64,000 nucleotides of DNA from Symbiodinium natans. Taxonomy: Eukaryota; Sar; Dinophyceae; Suessiales; Symbiodiniaceae. The stretch is from assembly GCA_905221605.1 (NCBI GenBank), contig CAJNDS010001335.1:789938-853937 (forward strand), given 5' to 3'. The position numbers and the translations under genes were made by a program. Shown in pieces: positions 22,190-32,086 of the stretch (within the stretch, counting starts at the first letter, position 1; the number at the start of each line of letters is the position of its first letter). The notes beneath the pieces were generated by a model. It saw only the letters and a list, made by a program, of their open reading frames with translations. It searched no databases and was not told the origin of the DNA.

Positions 22190-24420
22190 CCCAACACCCC
22201 CAAAACCTTTGGTCCTTTTACGGATTCACTGTCTTGTTGCCCCTGCCAATTTGGCTGGCCCCGTTTAAAGCATGCCATCAATGACCTTGGGGTGCGTAAG
22301 TTTTTTTGAACCATAATACCCACGTCGAACCTCCCACCCTACATCCTATAAGCATTGGATGCGCAGAAAGGACCGACTATGAACCCAAAATCCCTCAAGC
22401 ATGACCCTAAACGATGCATCCCAAGACCCTGAAACCCAAACGCCACGCAAAGATACGCTTTACCCCGCAAACTGCAAAAACCAGAAAGGGCTGACCCCAA
22501 AACGCCGGCAGGGCACACTTTGGACCCCCAAATCCCTCAAACCTTGAACCCAAAATCACGACACCCTAGCAGAGCAAGAATTTCAAAGCAGCAACGTTAG
22601 TAATGCTCATCAGCAAACCCATAATTCAAACTAACACCAAACATGTTCACTATCTAAATGAAACCCTAAACCCTAAACCCTAAACCCTAAACCCAAAGCC
22701 CAAAAGGCCCACTTTGGGTCTTGAAGGTGATGAGGAGGCCCAGGGCAAAGGAGGGCAGCGTCACGCTCACCTCGGCAATCGGCAGTCCCTGGACTAACGA
22801 AAACCGTTTGGGGTTTGGGGTTTCGGGTTTGGGGTTGAGGGTGTAGTCAATCGTCCGCAGAAATGGGCCCCAGGGCCCAGAGGGCCCTTAACTTTGTTAG
22901 CTTTCACACATCATATGTACTTATCTATGTATGTTTTTTTTTGCTTTCGGCTTGATTTGAATGAGCTTCCGCTTCGAATCATGAGGTCTGAAGCTGGAAC
23001 AGCCCGAAACGTGTAACCGGCCACCTGAGTTCTGCAGCTCTGTGCTTGCAATGAAGGCTCTTATGCCGAGCTTGTTCAGTCTGTCTCATGGGTCTCTTGC
23101 ACGAGACTTGTCCTCAAATTTGTCCTTGCGAATTCCTCCCCCTGCTTTGCCTTTGGCACCAACCTCGGGTTTCTGAGTCGTGTCGTGACTGTGAGAGCAG
23201 GGGGTCGACCAGCAGGTCGTGGATTCTTAAGGTCTGGGGTTTAGGGTTTAGGGTTTAGGGTTTAGGGTTTAGGGCTTAGGGTCTATGATTGTGGGAACTA
23301 AGGCCTGAACTCTGTGGACTGAGGACAGGAGTGCTGCGAACACGTATGAAGGACCAGTGGCTAAGGGCAGTGAGAGAATCCCGCCCGCGAGGCTCGTCAT
23401 ATGTACCTGAACACTGAAGACCCTTAACCCTAATGAAACCCTAGCCCTAAACCCTAAACCCTAAACCCTAAACCCTAAACCCTAAACCGCAAAGCCCTGT
23501 GGAATGGCACTGGAAGATGCTTGGGCAGGTCATTAGGGGGCCGTTTTGTAGGGTTTAGTGTTTAGGGTGTACGGTTTAGGGTTTAGGGTTTAGGGTTTAG
23601 GGTTTAGGGTTTAGGGTTTAGGGTTTGGGGTTTAGGGTTTAGGGTTTAGGGTTTAGGGTGTAAGGTTTAGGGTTTAGGGTTTAGGGTTTAGGGTTTAGGG
23701 TTTCGGGTTTCGGGTTTAGGGTTTGGCAGCTTAGGATTCAATGCTTAGGGCTTGCAGGTCTTTGTGTTCAGGGCTTCGATCTAGTGACCCCAAGAACTTT
23801 CGTGGCTTAGGTTTTCGAGGGTTTTAGGTTTTAGGGTTGAGGGTTTAGAGTTGAAATGCTCTCTTTGGGATCCAAGGATAAGGGCTTAGGGCTTGCAGCT
23901 TGAGATTCGGAGTGTTGAGCGCACCGGCCCGAAAACCCTGAAACCCCCAAAGACCGAACCCTGAAAGCCAGGAAAGCCTCAAGCCCCTACACCTTGACAC
24001 TCTCAACCCCCCAGGTGTTGGAAATAAGGTTTAGGGTTTAGGGTTTAGGGTTTAGGGTTTAGGGTTTAGGGTTTAGGGTTTAGGGTTTAGGGTTTAGGGT
24101 TTAGGGTTTAGGGCTAGGGTTTAGGGTGGATTCTGGGGTCGAAAAGGCGAAGGGATTGAGGCTTTCTTGGCGTTTAGCGATGGAGGGCTCGGACATGAGG
24201 ATGTAGGGTCAGGGCTTCAGGGCTTAGGAAGGGCTTCGGGTTTCGGGCTCCGGGCTTAAGGTTTAGGGCTTCGGGCTTAGGGCTTAGGGTTTAGGGCTTC
24301 GGGGTTGGGGAGGGCGCATTGTAGACACAGAGCAGGCCGGAGACGGACCCCAACCAAAGCAAGTCTGGGAAGATGAGTCGCCGGAGGAGGTCCCACCTCC
24401 GGAAGGAGTTCGAGGGTTCT

Positions 24421-24654
24421 TAAGGGAGAACAGGGGGGTTGAGGGTTTAGGGTTTAGGGGTTTAGGGTTTAGGGTTTAGGGTTTAGGGTTTAGGGTTTAG
24501 GGTTTAGGGTTTAGGGTTAGGGTTTAGGGTTTAGGGTTTAGGGTTTTAGGGTTTTAGGGTTTAGGGTTTAGGGCTCTTAACAACCCAAGGTTCCCGAATA
24601 CTCTCCACCGACTCCCTAAGGCTCCCGAAGCTTTCCCTAAGGTTCCCTAGGTAT
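24421..24654 (+). mobile_element. Family G element split by telomere-type repeats, copy G2
   Basis: The left end TAAGGGAG at 24421 is followed by a TTTAGGG-type tract (about 24441-24575) and then by the family core AACCCAAGGTTCCCGAATAC from 24592 to CCCTAGGT near 24652. In copy G1 the same end and core are only about 40 bp apart. The right terminal repeat is missing. Confidence 0.5.
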
Positions 24655-24946
24655 AAAACAAGCTGCAGGCTTGGGCCTTAGGGTTTGGGATGAGGGGGGG
24701 GGTTGGGGACGATTCAAGGTTTAGGGTTTAGGGTTTAGGGTTTAGGGTTTAGGGTTTAGGGTTTAGGGTTTAGGGTTAGGGATAGGGCTTGGGGCTTAAG
24801 GCTTCGGGCTTAGGGCTTGGGGCTTAGGGCGTAGGGTTTACGGGGATTTTTGAGCCCTTGGGGTTGACATGAACAGGGGAGCGGAGCGGCTTTAGGGTTT
24901 CGTTGGTTTTGGAGCCTTCGGGTTCAGCACCCTGAGCCCTTGAGCC

Positions 24947-25066
24947 TTTAGGGTTTAGGGTTTAGGGTTTAGGGTTTAGGGTTTAGGGTTTAGGGTTTAG
25001 GGTTTAGGGTTTAGGGTTTAGGGTTTAGGGTTTAGGGTTTAGGGTTTAGGGTTTAGGGTTTAGGGT
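24947..25066 (+). repeat. Long TTTAGGG array
   Basis: About 17 uninterrupted TTTAGGG units with sharp edges to unique sequence. Confidence 0.95.
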
Positions 25067-25544
25067 CCCCCCCAAAGCAAAACCCCTGTTCCCTCATAGT
25101 CGCACCTCTTCACTCCACCAAGCCAAATTGAAATACACCACTAAGCCCTAAGACCCTAACAAAAACCGAAACATCCCATCCCTAAACCCTAAACCCTAAA
25201 CCCTAAACCCTAAACCCTAAACCCTAAACCCTAAACCCCAAACCCCAAACCCATGAACCCCCGCTGAAACCCCCCGCCTGAAGACGTTCCGCAGGCCCCA
25301 GAGCTGCAGGTGGCGAGTTGCAACCTCCGGGCTCGGGGAGCTGTGGAAGTTCGGGATTTAGGGTTTAGGGCTTTAGGGTTTAGGGTTTAAGGTTTAGGGT
25401 TTCGGGTTTAGGGTTCAGGGTTTAAGGTTTGGGGCTTGGGGTTTGGGGTTTAGACGTGTCGTTGCTGTGTTCCTTCAATCGCTCTGGGTGAACCTTAGCG
25501 AACCTTGGCTACTGCAGGGTTGGAGATGTGATCAAATCTCTAAA

Positions 25545-25609
25545 GGTCCCTTTTGGGGTTACTATTAGAAAGCGGCCCCTGAATATTTAGGGTAACCAGA
25601 AAAGGGACC
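25545..25609. mobile_element. Family E miniature inverted-repeat element, copy E2
   Basis: A 65-bp element with GGTCCCTTTTGGGGTTAC at the left and GTAACCAGAAAAGGGACC at the right; the two inverted ends agree at 16 of 18 positions. Same family as 13182-13248. Confidence 0.75.
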
Positions 25610-26596
25610 ACAATTTTCTCCAGAGCTTAGGATCGGGTTCCTTCATTCCCTCAACCAAACACAAGCCGCCACCTGATGCCGCCGCCACCGGCGAAAGTCC
25701 TCAATTTTTTGGGCACTCCTACACCCTGAGTGTAGGGTTTAGGGCTAGGGTTTGACCTCGAATCCCTTCGTGCGGCTTGGGGGCTTTTTCAGGGTAGGCT
25801 CAGGGGACCTGGGGTGTCGGCTTAGGGGGTCGGAATTGAAAACAGGGTTTGGGCCTTACAGAAACCCTGAAGCCTGCCCTCTGGGACCAAGGGACCGTAA
25901 GATATGGGGGATTCAGGGTTTAGGGCGTCCGAGTGTCAGCTTTTCAGCCTCAGGGTTTCGTTTCAGGGGCTCTTGTGTCTCAAGCGTATGTAGTCATGCC
26001 AGACACTGAACCACCACTGGCTCCCGTGAAATCCTGGCTCTCGGTGGCTTTGCAAGTGCGCTAGCTATGACGGATACGAAAGGCTCTCAACATGATTTCC
26101 GCAACCTGAGCGCGCGAGAAGTGCAACGACCTCCATTCACCGCCCCGTGGACCTTCAAGAACGCGGTTAGGGTTTAGGTTTTAGGGTTTAGGGTTCAGGG
26201 TTTAGGGTCTAGGGTTTTGAGTTTAGGGTTTAGGGTTGAGGGTTGAGGGTTGAGGGTTGAGGGTTTTTGGTTTGGGGCTTAGGGTTCTCAATGACACCAA
26301 GGATCGTAATCCACGTCGATCGGTGTGCCGCGCAACCATCGGGCAAGCGCATTGCCACCTCAAGGGCCAAGCTTTCCTACTCTCCAGCCATTGGCATGCC
26401 CGCCCAGCCCAAACACCTCCCAAACCCTGAGCCCTAAACCCTAAACCCTAAACCCCAAACCCTAAGCCCTCAACCCTAAACCCACAATGCGCTCCAGGTA
26501 GGTGATGCCCGAGGTTCAGGGTGCATGTGAGAAGCTACGCATGCAAGTTTGGGGTTCGGGGCCTTGGATGAAGGACTTTCTATGGGGGAAGGGGGG

Positions 26597-26693
26597 GGGG
26601 GTTACGATAATAAGGCCGAATATAGACCCCCGAATAGTAGGCTCCCCTTATAATGAGGACCCCAGTGAGGTACCCCTAATATCGTCAACCCCC
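26597..26693. mobile_element. Family D miniature inverted-repeat element, copy D2
   Basis: Left end GGGGGTTACGATAATAAGG and right end CCTAATATCGTCAACCCCC are inverted near-copies. The interior has GACCCCCGAATAGTAGGCTC and CTTATAATGAGGACCCC, as in D3 and D4. Confidence 0.75.
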
Positions 26694-27235
26694 CGATGCT
26701 CACGCATACCAAGCACGATGGGACGCGCAGACGCACAATGACAACATGGTGCGCAGCCTCAGCCTCAGAACTTGTGCAGCAACTTGGCGGAGGTACATCT
26801 GCTGACACGAACATCTAGTCATATGATAAGCCCTAGACCCTAAACCCCTAAAGCAGAAAACCAGGGCAGAGTGGGAAAGGACAAACCTTCACAACTTCAT
26901 GCGGCCGGAAACAGCCAAACCCGGTGTTGCTGCTCTCTTGTGTTGCCCAAGGCATCTCCTTGACGTACCCATCGCCCTTCTTCACTTGCCATGTTATCAA
27001 GTCCTGAAAATATCTGCAAACCCGAAAGTCGCAGGATAGCATCTTGGACCCTAAACCCTAAACCCTAAACCCTAAACCCTAAACCCTAAACCCTAAACCC
27101 TAAACCCTAAACCCTAAACCCTAAACCCTAGTCTGAGGGTCGGGCTCTGCTCCCGGCAGTAGTCAATGGTCAGGGACCGGCGTGAAGCCTACCAAAGGCA
27201 CTGGGCGCCCGCTTTGCTCTTCTCCCCGGGTGCTC

Positions 27236-27328
27236 AGTAGGGGATGGGGGAACGAGGTAGCCTACATAATCCCTTTTTAAGGGTACGGAGAGGGGGATAT
27301 AGGGTACCTCATTCCTTCATTCTCTACT
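27236..27328. mobile_element. Family C miniature inverted-repeat element
   Basis: A 93-bp element whose left end (AGTAGGGGATGGGGGAACGA, then GGTA) and right end (TACC, then TCATTCCTTCATTCTCTACT) pair in about 18-19 of 24 positions. Single copy in this window; no target duplication seen. Confidence 0.65.
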
Positions 27329-27461
27329 ATGAAGCGGCAAGTCTTGCAGCTTCGAGGTGTTGGAGTTTCGCGTTCTAGGCTAGAGGCTTGACACTGGCTA
27401 AACACTCCCCAAACCTAATTTAGAAATGTCTATGCAAGATTATTTCCTAACAAGAACACAT

Positions 27462-27500
27462 CTGCATGCATACATGCATACATACATACATACATGCATG
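27462..27500. repeat. CATA/CATG microsatellite
   Basis: A short simple repeat of CATA with interspersed GCATG. The open frames crossing it are not considered genes. Confidence 0.85.
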
Positions 27501-28090
27501 TTTTTTTGGTCACATATAGTGCGACCACACGCGCACACGAAGCACATCTGGGCTATCTTTGGGCAAGAGCTGCACTTCGTAAACACCCTGAAGCCCGAAA
27601 CCCGAAACCCTGGCCCCCTAAACCCTGAAGCCCCCATCCCTAAGCAGCTTAAGGGGGGGGGGGGGTCCACCCTAAACCCTAAACCCTAAACCCGAAACCC
27701 TGAGGCCCCACGAGGCCCCTGGGCCTCGGCAAGGCGCCGCTGGGACTGAAGGTCCTGGGGGCTTTAAGGGGATGAAGGGTTTAGGGTTTAGGGTTTAGGG
27801 TTTGGGGTTTAGGGTTTAGGGTTTAGGGTTTAGGGTTTAGGGTTTAGGGTGCTTATTGGGGGTTTAGGGTTTAGGGATTAGGGGTTTAGGGGTTTAGGTT
27901 TAGGGTTTGGGGTTTAGGGTTTAGGGTTTCGGGAGACTCACCGAGTCGCTCCTCCGTGTCTGTGCTGGAACGGCCAATCCTGACCCGAAGCCACGAGTGC
28001 AGAGATCCTGGTGAGCAAAACTGGCTTGGAGACGAGGGTTTAGGGTTTTAGGGTTTAAGGTTTAGGGTTTAGGGTTCAGGGTTTCGGGCT

Positions 28091-28960
28091 CAAAGCCTGA
28101 GGGTTCTGAACTTAGGGTTTCGGTGAACGTGGTCCTGAAAGTATGAAGTACGTACATCTGTAGTGTCGACGTGTAGCTCCCAGACCCGCGGACTTCTAGT
28201 ATCGGATCGGAAGGGGGGCCATCCAACAGAAACCACCGAATCACAGAACCAAATACGGCTTCGCGCGACCTGATATCCCAAAGAACTATGTCCCTGAAAA
28301 TTCAATGAGGGACAATGCTCAACAAAGCTCTCCAGCCCTTCGACCTAGTTTGTTGGTTTTCTTGATTTCTGAGGTGAAGCACAAAAAGCCTTGGTGCACC
28401 ACATGTAGGTGCCTGGACCCGAGCTGGAGCAGCGCAGACGTCGAAGTAAAGGCGGCTTGCAACGCATCCAAACATGGCAGTGCTTCATGCTGCTACACTG
28501 CTACATGGAGAGTCATGACAAAAGTTAGTATAAAACGCATGTACTGGCAGCCATCTTAAGCAACCTTACACAGTTTGCTTGCAGAATGCTATGTATAGCA
28601 AAGAATGGCGATCAATGTTTTGGAGTTCTCCTTTTTTGCTTCCTTTTGAGATTGATCCCGCCTTCTTGCCATGTCACAATTGTGGAGCACCACGCAAAAA
28701 ACAAAAACAGGGCGAATTCTGCGTTTCACCTTGTTTTTCCGACTATCGCAGACATGCCTCCTGCGGCACTGCTGATGCCGTGCAGAAAAAAATCCACCTT
28801 GCGAAATCTGGACTCTGCCTACAAATCGCGCAATGCACATTCTGCCAAAGAGCACCACCGACAGCGTGACCAAATCAGCGCTTTGATTCGGATGGCTGAC
28901 CGAGAAACATTTGGTGTTTGGACAATCTAATCAACTTTGACCTCAGGCCGTACGGCCACT
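28091..28960. other. Unique sequence without telomere repeats
   Basis: About 870 bp free of telomere-type tracts. Open frames of 71-114 codons overlap on both strands (28305-28930 plus, 28589-28873 minus). None has a domain I recognise, and the plus-strand frames compete with each other. A degraded exon is possible but not supported. Confidence 0.4.
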
Positions 28961-29099
28961 TACCCCAAGAGCCACCAAAAGGCTTCAATCATTTCTTGAA
29001 AAGGCCCCCTAAAAAAGGGGGACCCCAGGATTTGCCCGTACCCCCAGTTAGAAAAAGCTTTTTTCTATTATTGAAATCGATGGTTTTTGGCACCCCTAT

Positions 29100-29305
29100 A
29101 AGGCCCTTTACGGGCTTACGGCCCCTTACGGGCGGGAGGCCCCCTTACGGGCGGGAGTACGGGCGGGAGGCCCCCGCATGGGGAGAGGCCCCCTTACGGG
29201 TGGGGTTACGGCCCTTACGGGCGGGACGCCCCTTAAGGGCGGGAAGCCCTTTACGGGCGGGAGGCTTACGCGCCGTAAGGCCCCTTACGGGGGGAAGGCT
29301 TACAG
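29100..29305. repeat. CCCTTACGGGCGGGAGG tandem repeat
   Basis: About ten degenerate units of CCCTTACGGGCGGGAGGCC, period near 20 bp, between module-1 copies one and two of the surrounding repeat complex. Confidence 0.75.
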
Positions 29306-29589
29306 CAAGAGCCACCAAAAGGCTTCCAAAGGCTTGAGAAGGCCCCGTACTATTTTTTAGTATTGAAATCGATGGTTTTTGGCACCCCTCCATTTTACCC
29401 CAGAAAGGCAGGAAAGCTCCGGGGGGAAGGCCCCTGACAGGAAGGCAGGCCCAAGCTGGAGGCTTAACCCTCCAGCGGCAGCTTCCAACCGTTACCAAAT
29501 TGCAAAGCCGCTCGCAGCATGGCTGCTCGGGCTCTGCCTAGCTCGGCAGCGACCGCTCGGGCTCTGCTGCACGCTCCAACGAGGCCCTC

Positions 29590-29855
29590 GCTAAGTTTTG
29601 GGTTTGGGTTTAGGGTTTAGGGTTTGGGGTTTGGGGTTTGGGGTTTGGGGTTTAGGGTTTAGGGTTTAGGGTTTAGGGTTTAGGGTTTAGGGTTTAGGGT
29701 TTAGGGTTTAGGGTTTAGGGTGTAGGGTTTAGGGTTTGGGGTTTGGGGTTTGGGGTTTAGGGTTTAGGCTTTTTTAGGCTTTAGGGTTTTAGGGTTTTAG
29801 GGTGTAGGGTGTAGGGTTTAGGGTTTAGGGTTTAGGGTTTAGGGTTTAGGGCGGC
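29590..29855 (+). repeat. Telomere-type tract with TTTGGGG and GGGTGTA variants
   Basis: Canonical TTTAGGG units are flanked by runs of TTTGGGG (29615-29650, 29725-29757) and a few GGGTGTA units. The tract lies inside the modular repeat complex. Confidence 0.92.
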
Positions 29856-30084
29856 CGAGGGCCTTACAGCCCGAGCGCCCAAGCGAAAAGAGAAACGGAA
29901 AAGGTGAGGGTTAAGCCTCACCGTCTGTCCTGGACAGGCCAACGGACATCGGCCTTTGTTACGACAACGTCAGTACTCGGCTAAGGGATGGCCGGCACCC
30001 AGACCACCTTTAGCGTAGCTAAAGTAGAACCCCAAATCGTAACCCTTTGCTCTGGAGGTCGGTTCAGGGTTTTGGGTTCAGGGT

Positions 30085-30250
30085 TTGCCGGGCCCCCCCC
30101 GCCCGGGGGCCCCCTGGCCCCTGGTGGCTGGATTCCTGGACCTGGTTGCTCAATTTCGTGACTGGGTGCCGGGCCAAGGGCCCCCCCGAAACCAGGGGCC
30201 CCTGGGCCAAGGGCCCGCCAAAGGGCCCGGACCAAGGGCCGTACCATCAA
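30085..30250. repeat. GGGCCC-rich palindromic stretch
   Basis: Repeated GGGCCC and GGGGCCCC motifs give many short self-complementary segments. Low complexity; no gene called. Confidence 0.5.
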
Positions 30251-31167
30251 TGAAAAATGTTTTTTTTTTGCGCACCCCTCCATTTTACACCAGAAGCGCC
30301 AGGAAAGCCCAGGAAGCCCCCAAGAGGCGCCAAGAGCCACCAAAAGGCTTCAAAAGCTTCAAAAGGCCCCCTAAAAGAATGGGGACCACAAGATTTGTCC
30401 GTGCCAAAAATGCGATTTTTGAATATTGAAAACGATGGGTTTAGGCACCCCTCCCGCAATGAAAAATGCTTTTGGGCACCCCTCCATTTCACCCGAAAAG
30501 GACCAGGAAAGCCCCAGGAAGCCCCCAAATCAGCAAGGGCCTCTACGGGCCCTGACGTGCCGAAGGCCCGAAAAGGGCCGACCCCGAACCCCAGCTTAAA
30601 CCCTAACACCGCCAAACCCTGCGAAGGCCTTCAAGCAAATAAGGGCCTCTACGGGCCCTAACGATTGAAATACCCACTGGCGGAAAAAAATTACTAGGTT
30701 CCCTGACCTTCAAATGAATAAAGCCTCGACGGCCCCTGACACGCCGAAGGTCCGAACAGGGCGAGAGACCCCAAGAGCCACCAAAAGGCTTCAAAAGGCC
30801 CCTAAAAGAAGGGGGACCCCAGGATGCCCGTACCCGCAATGAAAAATGCGATTTTTTGGTACTGAAATCGATGGTTTTGGGCACCCCGGAAGGGCCAGGA
30901 AAGCCCCCAGGAAGCCCCCAAAAGGCCCCAAGAGCCACCAAAAGGCTTGAGGCCCTTAAAGAAGGGGAATCCAGAGGGATTCCCTGACCTTCCAATAAAT
31001 AAGGGCCTCTACGGCCGCAGGCCCGAAAAGGGCCGAGGCTACCCTCAACCCCAGCGTAAACCCTAACAGCGCAACTTTAAAAACATCAAAGCAAGCATCA
31101 GGGCACAAGAAAATAAATTACATAAACCCTAAACCCTAATAGAGTATAGTTTGGGTGGCCGGGGTGG

Positions 31168-31298
31168 GTTGACGGGCAACGCGAGCGCGCGGCCCGGGGT
31201 GTTTCACACCCGAGCGCGCGCCCTCCCTGACACACCCTAAACCCTAAACCCTAAACCCGTTCGGGGTCTGTCGCTCGACGGAAGCGACCCCTCACTTA
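31168..31298. other. GC-rich foldback pair
   Basis: GGGTGT TTC ACACCC forms a hairpin flanked by GAGCGCGCG on both sides. About 80 bp on, GTCGCT and AGCGAC flank a short loop. A CCCTAAA tract (31218-31255) lies between them. Confidence 0.4.
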
Positions 31299-31392
31299 GT
31301 TTAGGGTTTAGGCGGGTAACACTAGCCAAGCAAGCCGAAGGCTCAGGGTTCACGACCTCCAGGGTTTACGAGCTGCAGCGTTTAGGGCCTGC

Positions 31393-31765
31393 TGTAGGGT
31401 TTAGGGTTTAGGGTTTAGGGTTTAGGGTTTAGGGTTTAGGGTTTAGGGTTTAGGGTTTAGGGTTTAGGGTTTAGGGTTTAAGGTTTAGGGTTTGGGTTTC
31501 GGGTTTAGGGTTTAGGGTTTAGGTTTAGGGTTTAAGGTTTAGGGTTTAAGGTTTTTTTAGGTTTAGGGTTTAGGGTTTAGGGGTTAGGGTTTAGGGTTAG
31601 GGTTTAGGGTTAGGGTTTAGGGTTAGGGTTTAGGGTTTAGGGTTAGGGTTTAGGTTTAGGGTAGGGTTTAGGTGTAGGGTTTAGGGTTTAGGGTTTAGGG
31701 TTTAGGGTTTAGGGTTTAGGGTTTAGGGTTTAGGGTTTAGGGTTTAGGGTTTAGGGTTTAGGGAC
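31393..31765 (+). repeat. Longest clustered TTTAGGG tract in the window
   Basis: About 370 bp of mostly TTTAGGG, interrupted by TTAGGG hexamers (31580-31660), a TTTTTT insertion near 31553 and a few point variants. It ends about 320 bp beyond the 3' end of the RCC1-like gene. Confidence 0.95.
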
Positions 31766-32086
31766 TTCCGGCATTGCAAGAACTCTTTCAATAGCAAGGT
31801 TCCATCATTACACACATTCGTACGTTCGTACGTAGGTAGGTAAGTGTGGCACTTAGCAACACATGCAAAGGGGGTTTATAGATTGAGGGGGGTTCTAGGG
31901 GGCACGTAAGGGCTTAAACCCTTTCCCGGCCATACGTAAGTTATTATCCTAGCTACAGATGTTATAATGTAGGGCAAAAAACGCAACACCCAATTATCAG
32001 CAGTTCTCGGGAAGAAAATTTCCTAGCAAGCCTGAGGATCCCCGCGAACAATTTTGGCAACTTGGCAGCGAGGTTCAGAAACGATG
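31766..32086. other. 3' flank of the RCC1-like gene
   Basis: Unique sequence with a small palindromic patch (ACGTTCGTACGTAGG near 31825). No gene or clear transcription signal. Confidence 0.4.

Larger units (their letters stand above)
20661..23230. other. Gene-free region with few telomere-type tracts
   Basis: Unique sequence with a TTTGGGG variant array at 21600-21690, small CCCTAAA tracts at about 21850-21910 and 22660-22695, and a family B element. Open frames at 20680-20962 and 21055-21333 occur on both strands at once and have no recognisable motif. I see no gene. Confidence 0.55.
23231..28090. repeat. Interstitial telomere-type repeat mosaic
   Basis: Plus-orientation tracts at about 23236-23285, 23550-23725, 24025-24125, 24440-24575, 24718-24780, 24947-25066, 25355-25450, 26165-26270, 27778-27935 and 28035-28090. 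Minus-orientation tracts at about 23445-23490, 25187-25250, 26425-26480, 27046-27130 and 27670-27700. The spacers hold elements of families C, D, E and G, and no gene that I can support. Confidence 0.92.
28960..31080. repeat. Modular dispersed repeat complex
   Basis: Module 1 begins CCAAGAGCCACCAAAAGGCT and runs through a GATGGTTTTTGGCACCCC phrase to CCAGGAAAGCCCCCAGGAAG. Copies start near 28966, 29306, 30331, 30771 and 30929. Module 2 (AATAAGGGCCTCTACGGGCC ... CCCGAAAAGGGCCGA) occurs near 30532, 30637, 30716 and 30996. The tail CCCCAGC(T/G)TAAACCCTAACA appears near 30591 and 31049. Open frames over these modules are repetitive and present on both strands, so I do not call genes. Confidence 0.8.

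Noticed and set aside
28918-30995. Several 110-140 codon frames with repeated GRP/GGR or PKAPGKP strings
   Set aside because: They translate the CCCTTACGGG and module-1/2 repeats; all frames and both strands are open.
31860-31960. Another family D element starting GGGGGTTTATAG
   Set aside because: Only the G run and a few bases match; no right end with TTTCGGAAACCCCC was found.
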